14,774 nucleotides of DNA from GCA-003244245 sp032230565 (GCA_032230565.1 JAVXWL010000137.1:1-14774), one strand, 5' to 3'. Shown: positions 6,119 through 13,169, numbered from the stretch's first letter. The notes: a model not told the origin generated them from the letters alone. Translations and numbers: made by a program.

Positions 6119-6634
6119 ATGACCGATCGAGAACTCCGCGCAACAATCCGGCAGCGATTCACCGCGCTTCGAGCCGAAGTGCAGCAACGCCGTACTGAGC
6201 TGATTACCGAAACAGAAGCTCAGCTGTTCGCGCGGTACCGGGTTGAGAACGAGCGGGTCGACGAGCTGCAGCGCGGGCTTAAGGAAATCACCGATGAGGC
6301 CAACCGGAAAGCCGTGGCGCTGCTACGTGAGTTCGAAGATCTCGCTCACGGCGGCCGGTGGAAAGGTGGGCGCCAGGCGATGTTCGAAGTTCCCGGCATC
6401 CACCGCTCCAACGCCGACCGCACCCGGCTGCACCGGGCCCTGATGGCCGAGATCGACAACCAAACCCAGCAGGCGCTGCGGGTACTGGACCGGCAGCAGA
6501 CAACGTTGCTCCGCGCCCCTGACCGGGCCCGGACCTGCCTCGCCAGGGGCATTCCCGCCATCGTTGCCGACCTCATCACACCGGCTCGGTTGCGGGACGT
6601 CGAAGCCCGGTTAAACGCGGCGGCGATGACCTGA
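6119..6634 (+). CDS. coiled-coil protein, function unknown
   Basis: The 171-residue protein is hydrophilic and mostly helical. Residues 1-77 have a heptad-like, highly charged pattern (TALRAEVQQRRTEL, EITDEANRKAVALLREFEDL). A second helix spans about 100-135. The linker GGRWKGGRQAMFEVPGI (78-94) separates them. The C-terminus (145-168: IPAIVADLITPARLRDVEARL) is a further helical segment, similar in pattern to ends of mycobacterial proteins I have seen but cannot name. There is no signal peptide or membrane segment. The start at 6119 has AGGAGG 5 bases upstream, so the in-frame ATG at 6098 is unlikely. A small hairpin abuts this ribosome binding site. The S53 protease gene follows 68 bases downstream on the same strand. 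Confidence 0.8.
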   Translation: MTDRELRATIRQRFTALRAEVQQRRTELITETEAQLFARYRVENERVDELQRGLKEITDEANRKAVALLREFEDLAHGGRWKGGRQAMFEVPGIHRSNADRTRLHRALMAEIDNQTQQALRVLDRQQTTLLRAPDRARTCLARGIPAIVADLITPARLRDVEARLNAAAMT

Positions 6635-6689
6635 CCCACCGCGCCCAGCAATCTCGACAGTAGCCGATTCGGTGTGTCGGGGTCTGCGG

Positions 6690-6695
6690 TATAAC
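6690..6695 (+). promoter_or_regulatory. candidate -10 box for leaderless protease transcript
   Basis: TATAAC lies 7 bases before the ATG at 6703 and is flanked by GCGGT (6686-6690) and ACCGC (6696-6700), a small inverted repeat. No Shine-Dalgarno sequence precedes the ATG. A leaderless transcript is therefore plausible, though the last base departs from TANNNT. Confidence 0.4.
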
Positions 6696-6702
6696 ACCGC
6701 GG

Positions 6703-8298
6703 ATGAGCAATCCGAGTCCCGAGCCGAACGGCGTGGATCTGCGACCGCTCCCCGGCAGCGCGCCGCGGTCGGCGCCGCGCGCCATCCAGGCTTCCGGTCC
6801 TGTCCCGGCGGACACAACCATCGAGATCACCCTGGTGTTGCGCCGCCGGGGCGAGCTGCGAGATCCCGCTGCCGCCGCACCGATCTCCGCCGTGACGCTA
6901 GCGGCCGACTACGGTGCCGACCCCGCCGACGTCGACCTCGTCACGGCGACCGTCACTGCTCTCGGGGCGCGCGTGCTTTCGGTGCACCCCGCTGCCCGGT
7001 TGGTGCGCGTCGAGGGCACCGCGGCGGTCCTGAGCCGGATGTTCGGAACGTCGCTGGAGCTGGTCACCAGCCGCGACCCGACCGCAGGCGTAATCACCCA
7101 CCGGGTGCGGACCAGCCCGCTGAGCGTTCCGGCCGTTCTGGACGGAATTGTGACCGCCGTACTCGGGCTCGACAACCGCCCGCAAGCACGCCCACGGTTT
7201 CGCGTGGTGCGGCCGCAGGCGGTTTCGACCAGCTACACCCCAGTGCAGCTCGGCCGGATCTACCGGTTTCCCCTGGGCACCGACGGCGCCGGCCACACGA
7301 TCGCCATCATCGAGTTGGGTGGTGGATTCACCCAGGCTGACCTCGATACCTACTTCGCCGGGCTGGACATCAGTGCGCCGGTGGTGACCGCGGTAGGTGT
7401 CGACGGTGGCGCGAACACTCCCGAGAGCGATCCCAACGGCGCCGACGGCGAGGTGCTGCTCGACATCGAGGTTGCCGGGGCGCTCGCCCCCGCCGCCGCC
7501 ATCGTCGTCTACTTCGCCCCCAACACCGACGCTGGGTTCGTCGACGCGCTATCAGCCGCCGCGCACGCCACCCCGACTCCCACCGCAATCAGCATCAGTT
7601 GGGGGCAAAGCGAGGATGCCTGGACCGGGCAAGCCCGCACCGCCTTCGACCAGGCACTCGCTGACGCAGCGCTGCTCGGCGTGACAGTGACTGTGGCCGC
7701 CGGCGATGACGGCAGCACCGACGGTGGTAGCGATGGGCGCGTCCACGTCGACTTTCCCGCGTCCAGCCCGCACGCACTGGCCTGCGGCGGCACCCGGCTG
7801 GACGCGGACCCGACGACCGGCAAGGTGCGCGCCGAGACGGTGTGGAACAACGGCGTCGGCCGCGGCGCCACCGGTGGCGGGGTCAGCGACGCGTTCGACC
7901 AGCCGAACTGGCAGGCCGGCGCCGGGGTACCCACGCGTCACGGGAAGCCAGGCCGTGGCGTCCCGGACGTCGCCGCTGTCGCTGATCCGCAGACCGGCTA
8001 CCGGGTGCGCGTCGATGGCACCGACATCGTCGTCGGCGGCACCAGCGCGGTGGCGCCGCTATGGGCGGCCTTGGCGACCCGGCTGGCCCAGGCGACGGGG
8101 CGGCGGCTTGGCCTGCTGGCGCCGGCGCTATACCAATGCGCGCCGGCAGGTACCGCGGCAACCGGCTTTCGGGACATCACCAGCGGTAACAACGGCGCCT
8201 ACTCCGCCGGCCCGGGCTGGGATCCCTGCACCGGACTCGGCGTACCCGACGGCACTGCGTTGCTTACCGCACTGCGCCAGCACCGCGCCGCTCAGTAG
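6703..8298 (+). CDS. S53 family serine-carboxyl peptidase (sedolisin/kumamolisin type)
   Basis: The 531-residue protein is a subtilisin-fold protease with a Glu-Asp-Ser catalytic triad. Residues about 35-165 form the pro-kumamolisin activation domain; the catalytic domain runs from about 175 to 525. Glu250 and Asp254 (GEVLLD) match the family's E-x3-D pair, Asp335 in AAGDDGS matches the oxyanion-hole aspartate, and Ser448 lies in GGTSAVAPLWAAL. The C-terminal calcium site is present (Asp491-Ile492 and GWDPCTGLG at 505-513). All catalytic positions are kept, so it should be active after removal of the prodomain, probably at acidic pH as for the family. There is no signal peptide: the N-terminus is MSNPSPEPNGVDLRPLPGS. 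Secretion by a non-classical route or action in the cytoplasm are both possible. Its last 7 bases overlap the converging membrane-peptide gene. Confidence 0.94.
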   Translation: MSNPSPEPNGVDLRPLPGSAPRSAPRAIQASGPVPADTTIEITLVLRRRGELRDPAAAAPISAVTLAADYGADPADVDLVTATVTALGARVLSVHPAARLVRVEGTAAVLSRMFGTSLELVTSRDPTAGVITHRVRTSPLSVPAVLDGIVTAVLGLDNRPQARPRFRVVRPQAVSTSYTPVQLGRIYRFPLGTDGAGHTIAIIELGGGFTQADLDTYFAGLDISAPVVTAVGVDGGANTPESDPNGADGEVLLDIEVAGALAPAAAIVVYFAPNTDAGFVDALSAAAHATPTPTAISISWGQSEDAWTGQARTAFDQALADAALLGVTVTVAAGDDGSTDGGSDGRVHVDFPASSPHALACGGTRLDADPTTGKVRAETVWNNGVGRGATGGGVSDAFDQPNWQAGAGVPTRHGKPGRGVPDVAAVADPQTGYRVRVDGTDIVVGGTSAVAPLWAALATRLAQATGRRLGLLAPALYQCAPAGTAATGFRDITSGNNGAYSAGPGWDPCTGLGVPDGTALLTALRQHRAAQ

Positions 8299-8447
8299 TA
8301 GTGTCGTCGGCCCCCGATCGGGCGTCCGACGGCGCCGAGCAGCTCCAGGATCACTCCGACGACTATCAAGATGATCCCGAGCGTGAACAGAATATGAATC
8401 CCGATCAGCAAGCCAACCACCAGCAAGATGATGCCGAGAACGATCAT
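8292..8447 (-). CDS. DUF6131-like small membrane peptide (copy 2)
   Basis: This 51-residue paralogue of the 5607-5765 peptide starts MIVLGIILLVVGLLIGIHIL, has a second hydrophobic segment (LGIILIVVGVILELLG) and ends PIGGRRHYY. The ATG has GGAGGAGG a few bases upstream, a strong ribosome binding site. The two copies share the start, the length within one residue and the last eight residues apart from one context change, so they arose by duplication. The stop region overlaps the last codons of the S53 protease gene on the other strand. Two transmembrane halves joined by a short turn are predicted. The function is unknown; a stress-linked envelope role is only a guess. Confidence 0.85.
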   Translation of the reverse strand: MIVLGIILLVVGLLIGIHILFTLGIILIVVGVILELLGAVGRPIGGRRHYY

Positions 8448-8665
8448 GATGGCCTCCTCCGGAGTCTTCCCCGAGGACGTTACGACACAGTCACCGGGTC
8501 GGCGCGTTATAGCGATCCATATTGGACGATACCGGGCAGTGAGCGACTGCTGACGCGCCGAACGGGGTAAGGACGTTACCCCATTCGAGTCGTGTGGTTC
8601 GGTGCACCGAAGATGAACGAAGGCGCGCTGGCGGTCGCCACGTGGGAACAGTGTGACATGGTGGG
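8448..8665. promoter_or_regulatory. divergent control region with two palindromes
   Basis: This 218-base region separates membrane peptide copy 2 from the membrane protein gene at 8666. It contains GGGGTAA-ggacg-TTACCCC (8564-8582) and the perfect 14-bp palindrome TTCGGTGCACCGAA (8598-8611). GGACGTTAC occurs twice, at 8475-8483 and inside the first palindrome at 8571-8579. These are good candidates for repressor or activator sites. A minus-strand TATAAC at about 8506-8511 is a possible -10 for the peptide. Confidence 0.5.
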
Positions 8666-9784
8666 GTGGTGGCGCTGACCGGCCTGAGGTGGCGGCGGGC
8701 GGCCGTGGCGGTCGTCGGGCTCGCCGCCGCGGGGCTGGCGGTTCGGGTGCTGTTCGACAGCAGCGACGAGCTGCTCACCGCCGCAGACACGTTGACCTCG
8801 GTCCGGGTGTGGTGGGTAGTGGCGGCCGTCCTCGTTGAGGTGGTGTCGTACGTGGCGCGGGGAGCCGCGAACGCGGTGGTGCTGCGCCGCGGAGGTGCCG
8901 TGGTCGGGCCTATGACGATGGCAGCGGCCACGTTGGCCGGCGACGCCGCTGCGTACTGCCTGCCGTTCGGATTCGCCGCCTCCGGCCTGGTGATGGTCGG
9001 AGTGTTACGCCGCCGCCAGGTGAGTGCGGCGCTGGCCGGTTGGATGTTCGCGGTCTGCTCGGTATTCTACGTCGCTTCCATCACGGCGCTGACCCTCGTC
9101 GCGGTCCAGATCCCCGGCGGCGACAACCCGATCTCGGGCTTGCAGGCGATCAGCATCGTGGTGCTGATCGTGTTGGCCCTGGTCGGCGCTGGCTACGCGC
9201 TGCTGCGCCGTCCCGCGGTCCGGCGCCGGCTCGTTCGGGCACTACCCAGTGTCGCCTCGCCGTCAGCCTTCTGGCGCCAACGCAGACCAGAACATCGCAG
9301 CTGGTTCGGTCGGGCATTATCGGCGGCGCGCACCCGGGCCAGGGATTGGACCGGGCAATTGCGTACGGTCCGGTTGAGCCTGGTCGCGGGGATCGCAGCG
9401 TTCATTCTCATGACGGTGTCCTGGCTGACCGACGTTGCGGTGCTGGCGCTGGCTTTCGTGGCGTTGCACAGCACACCGCCGTGGACCGGGTTGTTGCTGG
9501 CGTACTGCGCCGGGCAGATCGCGGCAAGTATGCCGGTGACCCCCGGCGGGATTGGGGTCGTGGAGGGAAGCATCACGCTGGCGCTGGTGGCGTTCGGCGG
9601 CGCCGAGACCATCACGCTGGCCGCGGTGCTGCTCTATCGGTTGATCGCCTACTGGGGCTGCATTCCCGCGGGTGGGCTGGCCTGGTTGGCGTTGCGGGGG
9701 ACGTCCCGCAGCACTGCGAAGCCGGCCAGCACCCACCTAGACTCGGTGGCCACCGAGGTCGCTGAAGTGGAATCGACATCATGA
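8666..9784 (+). CDS. UPF0104/LPG synthase-like integral membrane protein
   Basis: The 372-residue protein belongs to the family of lysylphosphatidylglycerol synthase transmembrane regions (UPF0104; the flippase half of MprF and AglD-like proteins). These move or modify lipids at the cytoplasmic membrane. Hydrophobic segments are at about 12-28, 50-66, 86-112, 122-150, 160-182, 236-268, 272-290 and 300-346. The hallmark MPVTPGGIGVVEG lies at 289-301 and LLYRLIAYW at 322-330. The loop 183-235 is basic and cytoplasmic-like. There is no LysX or MprF-type soluble synthase domain, so catalysis is unlikely and lipid flipping is the better guess. The start is uncertain: GTG at 8666 or 8669, with only a weak G-rich ribosome binding site. 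Its TGA overlaps the ATG of the lipoprotein gene (ATGA), so the two are translationally coupled. Confidence 0.88.
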   Translation: MVALTGLRWRRAAVAVVGLAAAGLAVRVLFDSSDELLTAADTLTSVRVWWVVAAVLVEVVSYVARGAANAVVLRRGGAVVGPMTMAAATLAGDAAAYCLPFGFAASGLVMVGVLRRRQVSAALAGWMFAVCSVFYVASITALTLVAVQIPGGDNPISGLQAISIVVLIVLALVGAGYALLRRPAVRRRLVRALPSVASPSAFWRQRRPEHRSWFGRALSAARTRARDWTGQLRTVRLSLVAGIAAFILMTVSWLTDVAVLALAFVALHSTPPWTGLLLAYCAGQIAASMPVTPGGIGVVEGSITLALVAFGGAETITLAAVLLYRLIAYWGCIPAGGLAWLALRGTSRSTAKPASTHLDSVATEVAEVESTS

Positions 9785-10248
9785 GTATCCGCCCGTGGTG
9801 GCGCTGCGCTGCGGTGTTCTGTGTCGCTATCGCGTTGGCGCTGACAGCGGCCTGCTCGGGACCGCGCAGCGGAGCCTCCGTCACCGGCGACGTCTCCGGC
9901 TGCGCGGCGGTGCTGCCGTTAGCGCGCCATGTCGTCCACGATGAGGGCACGCTCACCAGGGTCAAGCACATCAGCAAGGCTGATGCCGACGCACTCAGCC
10001 GGAAGCTGGGTGCCACGCCACCCGCACCGCGTCGACCGCATACTGGGCCACCGCGACCGCTGCGTTCCGGCGCGTCCAGCTGGCCGAAGGCGTGCCTGGT
10101 CGTCTACCACGGTGACTATCCGCCGGGAACGATCGTCGGCGCCAGCCCACCCGCGGTTGGTGGACACTATGCCCTGATCGTGCTCCGCGTCCGGCACCCG
10201 TCAGTCGACCGAATCCTGGTAACCGACACACTTCCCGCTGGCCTGTGA
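9781..10248 (+). CDS. putative lipoprotein, function unknown
   Basis: The 155-residue protein begins MSIRPWWRCAAVFCVAIALA, a basic start and hydrophobic core, followed by LTAAC with Cys25 as the likely lipidation site. Thr at -3 of the lipobox is tolerated but not typical. The mature part has a proline- and arginine-rich stretch at about 77-95 and two cysteines (Cys41 and Cys104) that could form a disulfide outside the cytoplasm. No domain is recognised. ATGA overlap with the upstream membrane protein points to a joint role in the envelope. The stop lies 13 bases from the stop of the converging HesB-like gene, with no obvious terminator between. Confidence 0.8.
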   Translation: MSIRPWWRCAAVFCVAIALALTAACSGPRSGASVTGDVSGCAAVLPLARHVVHDEGTLTRVKHISKADADALSRKLGATPPAPRRPHTGPPRPLRSGASSWPKACLVVYHGDYPPGTIVGASPPAVGGHYALIVLRVRHPSVDRILVTDTLPAGL

Positions 10249-10261
10249 CGCCTGACTGCGC

Positions 10262-10576
10262 TTAGACCTCGTCTTTGGGTCGGCGGTCGACGAAGAAGCG
10301 CGGCTGTTGCTCGTCTCCGTCGCCGAGCATCTCGACGTCGAGCTGTTGTTCGTGGAGGTCGTAGACCACGCTGACGGCGAGGAAGACCCTGGCGCCAACG
10401 GGGGTCTCGAGCACGGTGTCGTCCTCGGCTGGCCGCGCCGCGATGGACAGCGCCATGCCCTCTGACCGAGTAGTCTTGCTCTGCGGAACGATTCGCAGGC
10501 CGGACCCCTCCGGCATGTTGTTCTTGGTCACCAAAGAATTGATGGCTTCGGCGGCGGCATCGGTCACTTTCAGCAT
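10262..10576 (-). CDS. HesB/IscA-fold protein without cysteines
   Basis: The 104-residue protein starts MLKVTDAAAEAINSLV and continues SGLRIVPQSK, then ALSIAARPAEDDTVLE and GARVFLA. This is the order of elements of the HesB/IscA (Fe-S biogenesis) fold, as in mycobacterial proteins annotated HesB. True A-type carriers need three cysteines (one central and a C-terminal CGC). This protein has no cysteine anywhere, so iron-sulfur transfer of the standard type is not possible; the C-terminus QQPRFFVDRRPKDEV replaces the CGC tail. The start at 10576 is chosen because the domain begins there and TACGGT, a -10-like box (10583-10588), lies 6 bases upstream, suggesting a leaderless transcript. The open frame extends to 10888 but not with meaningful sequence. 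Confidence 0.8.
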   Translation of the reverse strand: MLKVTDAAAEAINSLVTKNNMPEGSGLRIVPQSKTTRSEGMALSIAARPAEDDTVLETPVGARVFLAVSVVYDLHEQQLDVEMLGDGDEQQPRFFVDRRPKDEV

Positions 10577-10582
10577 GTCGTT

Positions 10583-10588
10583 ACCGTA
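10583..10588 (-). promoter_or_regulatory. candidate -10 box for leaderless HesB-like transcript
   Basis: TACGGT on the minus strand fits TANNNT and is followed by 6 bases and the ATG at 10576. No ribosome binding site is seen. No good -35 element is visible. Confidence 0.38.
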
Positions 10589-10626
10589 AAGGTCACAACC
10601 TGCCGCGCGTAAGCGGGAGGTAGAGC

Positions 10627-10818
10627 TCAGTCCTCGGTGGGCGCCTTGTGGGTGGAGAGCGCTTCGACGGTGTGTTCCCGCACCGGGCGCAGCTCGAACT
10701 CTCCGAACTGGCCGCGACGTACCGCCACGGCACTCATCGGCAGGGGTCGGCTCTGCCGGTTGCGGGGAGTGAGGGTCATTCCGGCCCGCGGTCGGCGGTC
10801 GGAGACGGGCGTGCGCAT
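10627..10818 (-). CDS. small basic hypothetical protein
   Basis: This 63-residue ORF starts MRTPVSDRRPRAGMTLTPRN and ends EALSTHKAPTED. The N-terminal half is rich in Arg and Pro and looks disordered; the C-terminal half (RRGQFGEFELRPVREHTVEAL) could form a strand and a helix. It has a purine-rich ribosome binding site (GAAGAAGGA) 5 bases before the ATG. It lies 50 bases upstream of the HesB-like gene on the same strand. I do not recognise it. The opposite strand is also open here, so coding is moderately likely at best. Confidence 0.4.
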   Translation of the reverse strand: MRTPVSDRRPRAGMTLTPRNRQSRPLPMSAVAVRRGQFGEFELRPVREHTVEALSTHKAPTED

Positions 10819-11239
10819 GTGGTCCTTCTTCGTTCTGGTTGTTACGGCGGGCCGCCAGCCGGGACGGGAGCACGCACTGTGCCTGCACAGCGGAGTAATC
10901 CGCATGCTAGGGGTGCTCCCCGGCGATCGACGGAAGTTCTTATTCAGACGACCAGCCAGCATGGTCCTGCCCCCGGGCTCTCGTCCGCAGTGAAGAGTAC
11001 TCCACGCTGTCAACGGGGGCATACCTGCTATCGGATGGCTCTATAATCATGACAGCAGCGGCCACGATCGGGCATCGTCGGGTTGGCCGCAGGCTGACGA
11101 ACCGTTCGCCGCCTGGCATGGGATCATCGGGCATGGGTAGGCTCGCGACGGTAACGGTGGCAGCCGGGCTCGATTCCGCCAGTGCGAGGGAGACTCCGGT
11201 GGACTTCGGCAGTAACTTCTTTTGGGACGTTCGTCAGGC
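10819..11239. other. intergenic region with divergent promoter signals
   Basis: This stretch of about 420 bases separates the minus-strand small ORF from the plus-strand glycolipid-binding gene. It holds CTGTGC-ct-GCACAG (10877-10890), GGGG-tgct-CCCC (10910-10921), a minus-strand TTGACA (11009-11014) without a partner -10, and a plus-strand TATAAT (11042-11047) without a good -35. An overlapping 66-codon ORF (11049-11249) starts one base after the TATAAT and is probably not a gene. Confidence 0.45.
11042..11047 (+). promoter_or_regulatory. candidate -10 box TATAAT
   Basis: TATAAT is a perfect consensus -10 hexamer, rare by chance in such GC-rich DNA. If used, transcription starts near 11054 and gives a leader of about 185 bases for the gene at 11240. 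No convincing -35 lies 16-18 bases upstream. Confidence 0.4.
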
Positions 11240-11893
11240 ATGGCAGTGAGCGTCCCTCCAGGTGGTGAGACGCAAACGGGGGAGAGGCCGGCCGCCGCGA
11301 CGGCGGCCCGTCGGGCGCCGTCCGTGACCAAGATGCTTGCCTGGGCAGGTGTCGATTGCCTGCGGCTTGAGGGTGTCCGGGTTGTGCTCGGCGAGCGTGG
11401 TTTGCGGGCTATTGGGTCTATGGTCAGCGTCGCGCAGGATGGTGTCGAGGCCTACACCGCTTCCTACTCGCTGACTACCGACGAGGCTGGTGTGGTCCAG
11501 CGGCTCACCGTCCGGATCGCTCGGGCCGCCGGCGAGCAACATGTCATCCTCACTCGCTCGGAGGAGGGTATCTGGCTCGTCGACCACGGACAGGGTGCGG
11601 CGCGGACCAACTTCGGCGGTGCGCTGGACGTCGATCTGGCGTTGAGTCCATTGTTCAACGCGCTGCCGATCCGCCGGTTGGGCCTACACCGCGACGCTGC
11701 ACTGCACGACCTGTCGGTGGTGTTCGTCGCATTGCCCAGCCTGGAGGTCTGCGGGGTTTCCCAGACCTACCGCACGGCTTCGTTGGGTGATCCCGGGGTG
11801 GTCAGCATCAGCAGCGACACGTGGGACGTGGAAATCACCGTGGATGCCGACGGCATGGTGCTGGAGTACCCGGGGTTGGCATCCCGGGTCTGA
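11240..11893 (+). CDS. putative glycolipid-binding domain protein (DUF1089 type)
   Basis: The protein (217 residues from this start) matches the pattern of the Pfam 'putative glycolipid-binding' family, formerly DUF1089. From MLAWAG onward come the features I associate with it: a first strand block CLRLEGVRVV, the block TASYSLTT with RLTVRIA, then HVILTRSEEGIWLVDHGQG. The core LDVDLALSPLFNALPIRRLGL and the C-terminal strand block SSDTWDVEITVDADGMVLEYPG follow. It has no signal peptide and is presumably cytoplasmic. Ligand binding in the family is barely characterised. The start is uncertain: TTG 11222, ATG 11240 and ATG 11333 are all in frame, and the domain itself begins near 11333; none has a good ribosome binding site. 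It converges on the amidase gene with 8 bases between stops. Confidence 0.82.
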   Translation: MAVSVPPGGETQTGERPAAATAARRAPSVTKMLAWAGVDCLRLEGVRVVLGERGLRAIGSMVSVAQDGVEAYTASYSLTTDEAGVVQRLTVRIARAAGEQHVILTRSEEGIWLVDHGQGAARTNFGGALDVDLALSPLFNALPIRRLGLHRDAALHDLSVVFVALPSLEVCGVSQTYRTASLGDPGVVSISSDTWDVEITVDADGMVLEYPGLASRV

Positions 11894-11901
11894 AACTCTA
11901 G

Positions 11902-13155
11902 TCAACGGGCGGCGGCGATCCGGGCGCCGATGGCGAGTACCGCCTGCTCACCGCCGCGCACCGCGGCCACTTGGATCCCGGCTGGCAGTCCAGTCATCTC
12001 CGGGGCGGGCACCGACACCGCCGGCCAGCCCAACAGGTTGAACGGCAGCGTCAGCGATAGCAGGGCGGGTACTACCTCGACGCGAAGGCCGTCTGGGGCC
12101 TCCACCTGCCGGGCCCCGATCGGGGTGGCCCGCAATGGGGTGGTCGCCAGCAGCAGCACATCGACCCCTTCGGCGAGCATCCGCGCGGTCAGCTCAGCGG
12201 TGAGCCGGCGGCGGGTGCGCTGCGCGGTGACGTAGTCGGCGGCGGTGTGCGCGCCGGCGGCCGTTAGCCGCGCCGCGGTGACGGGCTGGTAGTCGCCGGG
12301 GCGCTGCGCCAGCCAATGCCGGTGGGTGGTGTGCGCTTCCGCGCCGACGATCACTTGGTAGGTGGCGGCGAGTTCGTCGATACCGGGCAGGGATACCTCG
12401 TGTATCGCGGCACCGGAGCGGCTCAGAGCATCTGCGGCCCGGTCCACCGCGACGGCGATCTCCGGGTCGTGGACCCGCCAGTACAGGTCGGTCGGACGAC
12501 CGACCACGGTGCCCGCGATCGGCGCCGACGGGTCGATCCGGCGACCGGTCAGCGCGCTGAAGGTCACCGCGACTGTCTCGATGTCAGCGCCGAGCAGCCC
12601 GATGTGGTCGAGGGTTTCCGAGAGTGGGAACACTCCGGTGGTGGGTAGCGCGCCGCGTGCCGGCTTGAGCCCGACCACCCCGCACAGCGCGGCCGGGGTG
12701 CGCGTCGAGCAGCCGGTATCGGTGCCCACCGCCAGCGGCACCAGGCCGGCGGCCACCGCCGCCGCGGATCCACTGGATGAGCCGCCGGTGATCTTGCCCG
12801 GATCATGCGGGTTCCGGCACGGGCCCTCAACGGCGACGTCGCCGGTGGAGCCGTAGGCGAACTCGTGGGTATGGGTTTTGGCGACCACCACGGCGCCGGC
12901 CGCGCGCAACCGAGCCACCACTGGGGCGTCTTCACGTGCCGGGGCAGCGTCGGCCAGCACCGCACTGCCGCACCGCGTGGGTACCCCTACCACGTCGATC
13001 AGGTCCTTCACCGCCACCGGCATCCCGCTCAACGGCCCCGCTTGCGCAGGGCGCCTCGCAACCAGCTGCACGATCGCGTTCCACTGGTCGTCTCTTGCCG
13101 CGAAAAGGTTCCATTTCGCGGACTGCGGCGCGCTCTGGCCGCGTAAAGGTTCCAC
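11902..13155 (-). CDS. amidase (amidase signature family)
   Basis: The 417-residue protein is an amidase-signature hydrolase, cleaving a carbon-nitrogen amide bond in the cytoplasm; the substrate is not predictable. The Ser-cisSer-Lys triad is visible: Lys50 in GMPVAVKDL, serines 126-128 in GGSSSGS, and Ser150 in GTDTGCSTRTPA. The nucleophile motif normally reads GTDTGGS-I-R; here Cys149 replaces the second Gly, an odd but probably tolerated change. The N-terminus is short for the family, beginning about 49 residues before the catalytic lysine. It starts 14 bases after tyrA on the same strand with a GTG and no clear ribosome binding site, so it is likely co-transcribed with tyrA. A 24-bp imperfect direct repeat straddles the start, making the start choice less certain. 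Confidence 0.9.
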   Translation of the reverse strand: MEPLRGQSAPQSAKWNLFAARDDQWNAIVQLVARRPAQAGPLSGMPVAVKDLIDVVGVPTRCGSAVLADAAPAREDAPVVARLRAAGAVVVAKTHTHEFAYGSTGDVAVEGPCRNPHDPGKITGGSSSGSAAAVAAGLVPLAVGTDTGCSTRTPAALCGVVGLKPARGALPTTGVFPLSETLDHIGLLGADIETVAVTFSALTGRRIDPSAPIAGTVVGRPTDLYWRVHDPEIAVAVDRAADALSRSGAAIHEVSLPGIDELAATYQVIVGAEAHTTHRHWLAQRPGDYQPVTAARLTAAGAHTAADYVTAQRTRRRLTAELTARMLAEGVDVLLLATTPLRATPIGARQVEAPDGLRVEVVPALLSLTLPFNLLGWPAVSVPAPEMTGLPAGIQVAAVRGGEQAVLAIGARIAAAR

Positions 13156-13162
13156 GTAGCGG
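13098..13162. repeat. 24-bp imperfect direct repeat around the amidase start
   Basis: Positions 13098-13121 and 13139-13162 agree at 20 of 24 bases and share the exact 10-mer AAAGGTTCCA (13104-13113, 13145-13154). The offset is 41 bases, which is not a multiple of three. The left unit is also a stem-loop: CCGCGAAA (13098-13105) pairs with TTTCGCGG (13114-13121) around 8 bases. Confidence 0.6.
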
Positions 13163-13169
13163 CCACGGG

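Noticed and set aside
10577..10888. Long N-terminal extension of the HesB-like protein
   Set aside because: It is arginine- and proline-rich shadow sequence overlapping another frame; the HesB-like fold starts at 10576.
11049..11249. 66-codon plus-strand ORF before the glycolipid-binding gene
   Set aside because: It starts one base after a TATAAT box, which leaves no room for a transcript start before the ATG, and has no ribosome binding site or recognisable sequence.
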